From a virus: a stretch of DNA of 27,517 bases. This document shows, piece after piece, positions 1-5,462 of the stretch (position 1 is the stretch's first letter; each line of letters opens with the position of its first letter). The notes under the pieces are model-generated. The model did not search any database. It was not told where the DNA came from and saw nothing but the letters and a program-made list of their open reading frames with translations. The DNA lies in IMG/VR virus record IMGVR_UViG_3300009610_000362, positions 1-27,517 of that record; one strand, given 5' to 3'. A program made the translations under genes and the position numbers.

Positions 1-28
1 CGATTAAGGCCGAATAGGAGATATGAAA

Positions 29-772
29 ATGAACATTTTTGGAATGCCCGAATCAGCCGCGCATGCTTGGGATATGGTTCCTGAATCAGACAAGGTGCCG
101 AACATTAGTGCAAGCAAAACGCCTGAACCTATCGTCATTGCAGCCGAAAAATTGAAGGGTAAGGAATCAATGGGCCGAGGTATCTGTGGTGCAATGCGCG
201 TGAAATTGGATACCGTGGAATTCGTATTCAAGTCTGTAGACGAATCATCATTGATAAACGAATACCTCGCCTATCGTTTCGCTGAGGCACTAGGTTATCG
301 TTTCGTTCCTGCTACTTACTTCTGCCGCGATGAGAATTGGAATTTCTTCTCTCTGCAACGGTTCATTCCCAACATGAATTGTTGGTCAGATTGGAGTGGT
401 AAGGCACAAAACGCGAGAGCAAAGGTTAACGGCCGAAAACTCGCGCATTGCTATCTGTTCGACTACCTCATTTCAAACGGAGATAGGCATGGCGGAAATT
501 TCATGATAGGTGAGTCTGGAAAGTTTGCAGCAATCGACCACCATATTATTTTTCAAGATTACTATCGTGGTCTCTTTCCTTCCGTTTGCTATGACGGTAG
601 TATTGATTACAAAACGCCCGTCAATGAATTCGCCATGCGATTGAATCGCGCAAACCTTGCTCAATACAAAAACATTCTCGGTGCGAATCGATGGGAGCAA
701 GTGAGCGAAGGAATCCGCACGATTGGAATGCACGCAAACGGAACGCTACAACAAATGCACGACGCTTTGTAG
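29..772 (+). CDS. HipA/PI-kinase-like small protein kinase
   Basis: The protein (247 aa from this start) has the motif order of the HipA / phosphatidylinositol-kinase-like fold. Numbering from the upstream in-frame ATG at 23, there is a Gly-rich stretch (about 50-57), a strand with a candidate ATP-binding Lys70, and a helix NEYLAYRFAEALG whose Glu80 could salt-bridge to it. A catalytic loop NGDRHGGNF gives Asp154 and Asn159, and AIDH gives the metal-binding Asp172. HipA kinases are usually about 400 aa or more, so this is a minimal version, and no HipB-like antitoxin lies beside it. AGGAG at 16-20 is 8 nt from the ATG at 29 but only 2 nt from the ATG at 23, so 29 is preferred. Its own terminator follows, so it is probably expressed apart from the late genes. 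The substrate is unknown; modification of a host protein is a plausible role. The kinase fold is fairly sure, the function is not. Confidence 0.7.
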   Translation: MNIFGMPESAAHAWDMVPESDKVPNISASKTPEPIVIAAEKLKGKESMGRGICGAMRVKLDTVEFVFKSVDESSLINEYLAYRFAEALGYRFVPATYFCRDENWNFFSLQRFIPNMNCWSDWSGKAQNARAKVNGRKLAHCYLFDYLISNGDRHGGNFMIGESGKFAAIDHHIIFQDYYRGLFPSVCYDGSIDYKTPVNEFAMRLNRANLAQYKNILGANRWEQVSEGIRTIGMHANGTLQQMHDAL

Positions 773-797
773 CAATACCTAGACTCGCATAAGGGAA

Positions 798-827
798 GAG
801 GGTGCATTCGTCGCACCCTTTTCTTTT
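798..827 (+). terminator. Rho-independent terminator after the kinase gene
   Basis: AGGGTGC (799-805) pairs perfectly with GCACCCT (813-819) around a 7-nt loop, with a possible extra G-T pair at the base. The run TTTTCTTTT follows. It lies 26 nt after the kinase stop codon and separates that gene from the control region upstream of the terminase genes. Confidence 0.85.
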
Positions 828-848
828 GCCCAACAGACAATGAATATG

Positions 849-912
849 TATGCATCACAATGTATATTTATACAGCCTGTATAACTATGCATGACTATGC
901 ATAAATATGCAC
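849..912. repeat. TATGCAT repeat cluster, last three copies phased at 10 bp
   Basis: TATGCAT occurs at 849-855, 886-892 and 896-902, with a near copy TATGCAC at 906-912. The last three start at 886, 896 and 906, exactly one helical turn apart. The first two of these sit in a perfect 9-base direct repeat ACTATGCAT (884-892 and 894-902). Each full copy contains the palindrome ATGCAT. This is what a protein-binding array (operator, iteron, or terminase recognition site) looks like; the binding protein is unknown. Confidence 0.55.
869..883. promoter_or_regulatory. Operator-like dyad TATACAG-C-CTGTATA
   Basis: A perfect 7-bp inverted repeat with a one-base centre, directly abutting the first ACTATGCAT direct repeat. 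Size and symmetry suit a dimeric helix-turn-helix regulator. The half-sites resemble LexA half-sites but in the opposite order, so this is not a canonical LexA box. Confidence 0.4.
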
Positions 913-966
913 CCCATATGGGCATCTTTCGCGGGGCCCTTTCCCCGGCGAACGGAGTGAGCCTCA

Positions 967-996
967 GCACTTGCACTTGAGCACCTTGAGCACTTG
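967..996. repeat. GCACTTG direct-repeat cluster
   Basis: GCACTTG occurs at 967-973, 973-979 and 990-996, with a one-base-expanded copy GCACCTTG at 981-988, all on one strand within 30 bp. It lies just downstream of the GC-rich hairpin at 932-947. It could be a binding array or slippage-derived; role unknown. Confidence 0.45.
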
Positions 997-1160
997 TACA
1001 TAACTTACACATATTAAGGAAAAATCTAAATGAGCCTCGGACCTCGCGGATGAAAGGAAAAAATCCCAGAAATAAAATTAAAATACACTGTTCATTTTCT
1101 GACGTTAGGCCACATCCTCGTAAGTCGTTGATAATAATATGTTTAGGGGGATGAGATTTA

Positions 1161-1169
1161 TGGTAAAAT
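1161..1169 (+). promoter_or_regulatory. Possible extended -10 promoter for the terminase operon
   Basis: TGGTAAAAT has the TGn extension and five of six matches to TATAAT, about 43 nt before the first terminase ATG. No good -35 hexamer sits at the right distance: TTGATA at 1128-1133 is too far upstream. An activator bound at the upstream repeats could compensate. Weak call from sequence alone. Confidence 0.3.
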
Positions 1170-1211
1170 CTAACATGGGGAAAGTAAAGGAGGGATTCAG
1201 GAAGTGGCAAG

Positions 1212-1763
1212 ATGTTCATAGACGAAAAAGAAGCAGACCAGAAATTATCGAGTCTGGACAACTTACTGAATCGTTTGAATGGTAGTTCCAAAGTAGACTA
1301 TCGTAAAGTTGGTGGTGACAAGGGGAGAGAGAAGGGAAGAATAGAAGATAGTCTAGAGAAGAAGGCTGAAATAGCTACTGATGCAATAGTTATGGGCCCC
1401 TCGGCCGCCGCAGCTAAACATGATACAACTATCAGCCGAGCCTCTTTATTGTCAAGAGGAATAGTAACCCACCGCAATTCGTCAGATGAAGAACTCGCCC
1501 CACTAGTCCAATCTAAGAAAGACCAAGTCCACGAAAAAGCACTCGACATTATTACCAAGACTTTATTGTCCTTGGATTCCAAAATAGATTCAGTGCAAAA
1601 GCCAGTAGACTTATCTGCAATTGCGGCTAACATGGCAAAAATTGCAGAGAAGACAGGAGGTAAAGGTTATAGACAAGAAGAAGATAATAGACCCAAGGTT
1701 CAAGTTGTAATCTTTACCCCGCGTTCCAAAGAAGCAGAAGAATTTGAAACCATTGACATTTAA
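1212..1763 (+). CDS. Probable terminase small subunit
   Basis: 183 aa. The small terminase subunit recognises phage DNA and hands it to the large subunit for packaging. The assignment rests on position (one gene before the large subunit) and architecture. The N-terminus is charged and helical. Residues about 60-85 (MGPSAAAAKHDTTISRASLLSRG) could form a helix-turn-helix. A long helical middle includes DLSAIAANMAKIAEKTGG, and the C-terminal strand-rich tail (NRPKVQVVIFTP then EEFETIDI) resembles the portal/large-subunit-contacting tail of many small subunits. AGGAAG at 1199-1204 lies 7 nt before the ATG. A second reading frame overlaps the first 74 nt. No single motif is diagnostic, so a scaffold or regulator is not excluded. 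Confidence 0.55.
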   Translation: MFIDEKEADQKLSSLDNLLNRLNGSSKVDYRKVGGDKGREKGRIEDSLEKKAEIATDAIVMGPSAAAAKHDTTISRASLLSRGIVTHRNSSDEELAPLVQSKKDQVHEKALDIITKTLLSLDSKIDSVQKPVDLSAIAANMAKIAEKTGGKGYRQEEDNRPKVQVVIFTPRSKEAEEFETIDI

Positions 1764-1781
1764 CTTAGGGAGTTCATAACA

Positions 1782-2312
1782 ATGCCTGATTCAACAAAGT
1801 CAGTGAACAAACCTCTTCCTCTAGCTGCACCTCTAACGGAAATTGGTAATGAGGAAGTTAGGAAAACAGTTCTAGGACCAGCAACAATCGTAGGAAGTAA
1901 TCCTACTTCGGCCCAGATGGAAAAGGCGCGTGAGGATGGTCGAAAGATTATTGAAGATAAAGTAGCCGATAGCCGAGCCTATGTGGAGAGTGACGAAGCA
2001 ATTCCACAACGTGGCGACTATGTTTCTTTTGTTTATAGTAAGGTTGATTATCCCACTGCAAAGCTAGGCAATCTCCAAGGCACTGATGTTGTTTGCTATG
2101 GTCGTGTCCATTCTGTTGAACATGAAATGGTCCGTGGATTGGATGGGATTGAATTCCAGGGCCGAGCAACATTCGTTCGTGTGTCTGTAATCAATAACAA
2201 CATGGAAGCTGAGACTGTTACTATTCCCTATGGAAAGATGTCTCGACTTGATGTTGTTGATTCTAATTGGTCTAGACCAGGAACAACTCCAGTTCCGATG
2301 TCCGATAAGTAA
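1782..2312 (+). CDS. Hypothetical protein between the terminase subunits
   Basis: 176 aa, not recognised. The first 75 residues are polar and probably flexible or helical. Residues about 76-160 are strand-rich (GDYVSFVYSKVDYP, GRVHSVEHEMVRG, RATFVRVSVINN, AETVTIPYGKMSRLDVVD) and could form a small beta-barrel. There is no signal peptide, membrane segment or cysteine pair. GGGAG lies just upstream of the ATG. Its place between the two terminase genes suggests a packaging accessory or a minor virion protein, but nothing in the sequence proves this. Confidence 0.6.
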   Translation: MPDSTKSVNKPLPLAAPLTEIGNEEVRKTVLGPATIVGSNPTSAQMEKAREDGRKIIEDKVADSRAYVESDEAIPQRGDYVSFVYSKVDYPTAKLGNLQGTDVVCYGRVHSVEHEMVRGLDGIEFQGRATFVRVSVINNNMEAETVTIPYGKMSRLDVVDSNWSRPGTTPVPMSDK

Positions 2313-2313
2313 T

Positions 2314-2332
2314 CTTACTTTAGTAAAGTAAG
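2314..2332 (+). promoter_or_regulatory. Inverted repeat between a stop codon and the large-terminase GTG start
   Basis: CTTACTTTA (2314-2322) and TAAAGTAAG (2324-2332) are exact reverse complements around one base. As RNA this gives a hairpin of about 7 bp with a 5-nt loop. It begins 1 nt after the upstream TAA and ends 3 nt before the GTG at 2336, where a ribosome-binding site would normally be. There is no U-tract, so it is not a terminator. It may tune translation of the large subunit. Confidence 0.5.
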
Positions 2333-2335
2333 CAG

Positions 2336-4012
2336 GTGAATCTCAACGCCGAATCGCCTATCGAAAAGGCGTGGAAGCCTCATCGGAAGCAACAGGAGTT
2401 TATTCAAATTCCATTCGAGGTTGCCGAAGGATTATACGGCGGAGCGGCAGGTGGGGGGAAGTCTGAATTACTTGTCATGCTTCCCCTCATTTATAGATTC
2501 CATGAACATCCTAAATTCAAGGGAATTATACTCCGCCGAACTAATCCAGAATTAGAAGCAGAAATCATCGGCCGAGCACATGAATGGTATAGAGAGACAG
2601 GGGCAATTTGGAATGAAGGTAAGAAGACTTATACTTGGCAAGACCAATGGGGCAATGATGGCGCGAAAATGCGCTTTGGTCATGCTGAACTTGAGAAAGA
2701 CATTAGAAAGTATGATGGAGTTCAGTATAACTACGTCGCCTTTGATGAGGCAACTTCTTTCACCGAATTCCAATACTTATATCTTATTCTCACTCGGCGC
2801 CGCTCTGCAACTACTGACCTTCCCGCTATTGGCCGTTCTGCCACAAACCCCGGTAACATCGGCCACGTATTTCATCGTTCCCGTTTTGTTGACCCTTACC
2901 CTCCGGGCGGTAAGATTTTACGGGATAAGCTTACAGGTATTAAACGATTCTTCCTCCAATGCATCGGAACTGAGAATCCATTTCTCATCAAAGCCAATCC
3001 ACGATACTTCGATGATATGCGTGGATTGCCAGATGCCGAATATCGAGCTAAGGCATTAGGAGATTGGTATACATTTTCTGGTCAGGTATTTACTGAGTTT
3101 CGTCTTGAACCTTTAGATGATGAACCACCAGAAGCTAGACATGTAATTGAGCCATTTGAAATTCCTAGTTGGTGGCCGAAAGTCATTGCTATAGATTGGG
3201 GATTCCTAGCTTATACAGTAATTGGTTGGGGAGCAATTGCGCCGACCGGAAGGCTTTATATTTATAGAATCTATGCAGTCAAAGGGAGTTACATTACTGA
3301 CTGGATTGGAGAACTCATCAATCGAACTGGTGATGAATGGGAAATGGTAAGGGACATTGTTATTTGTCATTCGGCCAACCAGAATAGGGGCGAGCCACAT
3401 ACGATTTTTAATCAAGTTCAGGATGCATTGAATAAAGAGTTCGATTCAGTAATGCAGACTCCAACAGTTAGGTTAGGTAAGAGAGATAGAATAGGTGGTA
3501 AATTACTTATTCATGAATATCTTAGGTGGAAGCAGAAGCCAACTAGACCAGTTCCAATAGAGCAGTATAACGAGGCTCTTGCAGAAAAGATTCTAAGATT
3601 AAATGGGACAGCAAAGTATCAGGAATATTTATCTTTCTTTCAAGAGAAAGCGCCAGAGACTAATTTACCAAAGTTACAAATCTTCTCTCATTCGCCTGAA
3701 GGTCACAGTAACGAATTGCTCTATGATACTATCCCCCTTTGCATGTATGCAGATAAGGGCGAGAAGGATAAGACGCCTGAAGACGTAAAGGAATTTGAGG
3801 GTGATGACCCATATGACATGTTACGAATGCTTTTAGAGAGCGTAGATAGATATACAAGTGAATCAACAAATGAATCTGACAAATTGGCTCAGCGAGATAA
3901 AATTATTCAGCAGTTCCAAGTTTCAGGTGATGCAACTTCGTTTTATCGCCGTATGGAAAAGCTGGAATCTGGTTCAAAGACTTTTGGTGTTCGGCGCTTT
4001 AGTCGGCGTTAG
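2336..4012 (+). CDS. terL: Terminase large subunit (packaging ATPase/nuclease)
   Basis: 558 aa, a normal length. The motor domain has Walker A YGGAAGGGKSE (residues 34-44, Lys42), Walker B YVAFDEA (133-139, Asp137/Glu138) and coupling motif SATNPGN (168-174). The C-terminal RNase-H-like nuclease begins at KVIAIDWGF with catalytic Asp287, and the later GDDPYDML (about 488-495) supplies further acidic residues. It drives DNA into the prohead and cuts concatemers. The start is GTG with no clear Shine-Dalgarno and a hairpin immediately upstream, so translation is probably coupled to, or controlled from, the preceding gene. A shorter in-frame start was not needed because the Walker A lies only 34 residues in. 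Confidence 0.95.
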   Translation: MNLNAESPIEKAWKPHRKQQEFIQIPFEVAEGLYGGAAGGGKSELLVMLPLIYRFHEHPKFKGIILRRTNPELEAEIIGRAHEWYRETGAIWNEGKKTYTWQDQWGNDGAKMRFGHAELEKDIRKYDGVQYNYVAFDEATSFTEFQYLYLILTRRRSATTDLPAIGRSATNPGNIGHVFHRSRFVDPYPPGGKILRDKLTGIKRFFLQCIGTENPFLIKANPRYFDDMRGLPDAEYRAKALGDWYTFSGQVFTEFRLEPLDDEPPEARHVIEPFEIPSWWPKVIAIDWGFLAYTVIGWGAIAPTGRLYIYRIYAVKGSYITDWIGELINRTGDEWEMVRDIVICHSANQNRGEPHTIFNQVQDALNKEFDSVMQTPTVRLGKRDRIGGKLLIHEYLRWKQKPTRPVPIEQYNEALAEKILRLNGTAKYQEYLSFFQEKAPETNLPKLQIFSHSPEGHSNELLYDTIPLCMYADKGEKDKTPEDVKEFEGDDPYDMLRMLLESVDRYTSESTNESDKLAQRDKIIQQFQVSGDATSFYRRMEKLESGSKTFGVRRFSRR

Positions 4013-4040
4013 TATTAAGAGCTTTGTTTGGGAAAAAGAA

Positions 4041-4328
4041 ATGCCCTGCAAAACATGTGAAATATTTTTTGATGAAGTTAGGTACCTCCGAGAAGAGATA
4101 AAGATTCTCAGGGCCGAGAGAAATGATTTACAGGCAAAGCTATTTGGTTTACTTCGTCTACCTACCACCTTGCAGGCATTGAAGGTTGAAAGTTCAGAAC
4201 CCCAAAGAATTCAAGGGGTTCAGTCTCCTATGAGGCAGCGTATACAGGCCGAAGCCGAAAGTAAGAAGAAGTATTGGGAAGAAAAGCTAAAGAAATCTGA
4301 AGAACTTCCTGAAGCAGTTACTAGTTAG
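4041..4328 (+). CDS. Small coiled-coil protein with N-terminal CxxC
   Basis: 95 aa, not recognised. Cys3 and Cys6 form a CxxC. Residues about 10-35 are a strongly charged amphipathic helix (DEVRYLREEIKILRAERNDLQAKL) likely to form a coiled coil. A second charged helix (about 66-88) is near the C-terminus. The same frame stays open upstream into the large-terminase gene, but the ATG at 4041 with a GGGAAA-like site avoids a 155-nt overlap. The position between large terminase and portal fits a head or packaging accessory. Confidence 0.55.
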   Translation: MPCKTCEIFFDEVRYLREEIKILRAERNDLQAKLFGLLRLPTTLQALKVESSEPQRIQGVQSPMRQRIQAEAESKKKYWEEKLKKSEELPEAVTS

Positions 4329-4341
4329 GGGAGATAATATA

Positions 4342-4551
4342 ATGGGTTTATTTGGTGCTATCAAGAAGGCTACTAAAGCAGTAACAAAGTTTTCTACGAA
4401 TTCTTTGAAGGGTAAATTTCCAGGGTTAGGTGGCAAGCCAGAAGAGAAGAAGAAACCTAATCAAGCACCAGAAATGATTAGGAGGGAAAGTGGTCCTGCT
4501 AAAGCCTTTGGTAATTTCAAGAAGAATGTAAAGGCACAACAGAGATTTTAA
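4342..4551 (+). CDS. Small basic hypothetical protein
   Basis: 69 aa, very lysine-rich. The N-terminus MGLFGAIKKATKAVTKF resembles a basic amphipathic helix. The rest is polar with Pro and Gly and no domain I recognise. GGGGAG lies about 8 nt before the ATG, and the gap to the previous gene is 13 nt. The charge suggests contact with DNA, RNA or membrane. Phage minor virion proteins often start with similar MGLFG-type sequences, but no function can be assigned. Confidence 0.55.
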   Translation: MGLFGAIKKATKAVTKFSTNSLKGKFPGLGGKPEEKKKPNQAPEMIRRESGPAKAFGNFKKNVKAQQRF

Positions 4552-4581
4552 GGTAAACAATTGACTTTTATTGATAAGGAA

Positions 4582-4851
4582 ATGATGACCGAAAAGAAAA
4601 CGACAGTAGAGTATCATGCTGAATCTTTGTTCGTATCTAAAACATTCTGGGCTGGTGTTGGTGTTTTTGTTATTGGTATCCTTTCATTGCCTGAAGTACT
4701 AGCTTTGATTCCCATGCGTTACCTACCAGCATTTACATCTGTTGTAGGTGTAATAATGATTGCTCTTCGTAAAATGACTACTCGGCCGGCGGCTTTCATT
4801 ATGCCTGGTGAAACTATACCTGTAGTTGTTGATAAGCTACCTAATACATAA
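4582..4851 (+). CDS. Holin-like small membrane protein (two membrane helices)
   Basis: About 89 aa with two hydrophobic segments: FWAGVGVFVIGILSLPEVLAL and YLPAFTSVVGVIMIAL. These are joined by a short turn and followed by LRKMTTRPA. This matches the layout of many phage holin-like proteins (SKTxW motif, two helices, LRxxTTxP), which would make holes in the inner membrane at lysis. The start is uncertain: a TTG at 4561 with AGGT upstream would add 7 residues, and ATGs at 4582/4585 follow an AAGGA. No endolysin is adjacent, so a lysis role is inferred from size and topology only. Confidence 0.55.
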   Translation: MMTEKKTTVEYHAESLFVSKTFWAGVGVFVIGILSLPEVLALIPMRYLPAFTSVVGVIMIALRKMTTRPAAFIMPGETIPVVVDKLPNT

Positions 4852-4853
4852 TC

Positions 4854-5462
4854 ATGGCTGCTAATTCTACTCAGCCTGTAAGTAGGCATATAGTTGACCC
4901 CACTAAGAACGTATTGGATTTGGTGGAGGCAAAGAGTAAATCATCGAGTGAGTTACGTGAAGCAGACTTAAAGCGAATTGATGCAGAACATCAGACATTT
5001 ACGGAACATATTAAAGAGATAATGGTAGCGAACGATAAGAGGTATGAACAAAGATTTGAAGCACAGCAGAAAGCATTAGATGCAGCATTTGCTGCTCAAA
5101 AAGATGCTGTTAATGCAGCAATGGTTTCTCAGAAGGAATCTGCTGCCGATGCGTTATCTTCACAAGAACGTGCAGTTGCTAAATCCGAAATAGCTTTTGA
5201 GAAACGATTTGAAGCGGCCGAGCGGGCTAGATTAGAACAAGCAGAACAACAGCGGACATTAATGCCACGTACGGAAGCTGAGAAAAGTTTTAGTTCACAA
5301 GCTGAAAAAATAGGAGTCCTGGAAGGATTCAGGACAGAGCAATTATCTAAGGGAGTTGGGTCTAAAGAGGGATATGGTTATGCTATTGGAGTAATTGGAT
5401 TAATCATGACCATCTTAAGTATTATTTCTGTTGGTATTATGATAGCTACTAGATTGACATAA
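4854..5462 (+). CDS. Coiled-coil protein with C-terminal membrane anchor
   Basis: 202 aa. The N-terminal DPTKNVLDLVEA is a motif common in phage proteins of unknown role. Residues about 28-155 are almost wholly heptad-like, charged and Ala-rich (for example RRxxA-type segments QKALDAAFAAQKDAVNAAMV), predicting a long coiled coil. A single transmembrane helix closes the protein (YAIGVIGLIMTILSIISVG, about 175-195). The start lies 2 nt after the upstream stop with no clear ribosome site, implying coupling to the holin-like gene. A spanin-like or membrane-attached structural role is possible; neither is proven. Confidence 0.6.
   Translation: MAANSTQPVSRHIVDPTKNVLDLVEAKSKSSSELREADLKRIDAEHQTFTEHIKEIMVANDKRYEQRFEAQQKALDAAFAAQKDAVNAAMVSQKESAADALSSQERAVAKSEIAFEKRFEAAERARLEQAEQQRTLMPRTEAEKSFSSQAEKIGVLEGFRTEQLSKGVGSKEGYGYAIGVIGLIMTILSIISVGIMIATRLT

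Larger units (their letters stand above)
828..1211. other. Structured non-coding control region upstream of the terminase operon
   Basis: About 380 bp without a convincing long gene. In order it holds a 7-1-7 dyad, a cluster of TATGCAT motifs, a GC-rich hairpin (CGGGG at 932-936 pairing with CCCCG at 943-947), a cluster of GCACTTG repeats, an AT-rich stretch, and a possible extended -10 element. Its position between a terminator and the first packaging gene fits a late-operon promoter with regulator sites, a packaging (pac/cos) site, or a replication origin. Sequence alone does not separate these. A possible 41-codon frame starts at 1160 and runs into the next gene. Confidence 0.6.

Noticed and set aside
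869-883. LexA box
   Set aside because: The half-sites are in the opposite order (ACAG before CTGT), so it does not match the LexA consensus; kept only as a generic dyad.
779-1291. 170-codon open frame on the minus strand
   Set aside because: It runs across a clear terminator, the repeat-rich control region and the start of the small terminase gene; composition is not protein-like and no ribosome site is seen.
2580-3059. 159-codon frame inside the large terminase gene
   Set aside because: Lies wholly within the motif-confirmed terminase frame and has no ribosome site.
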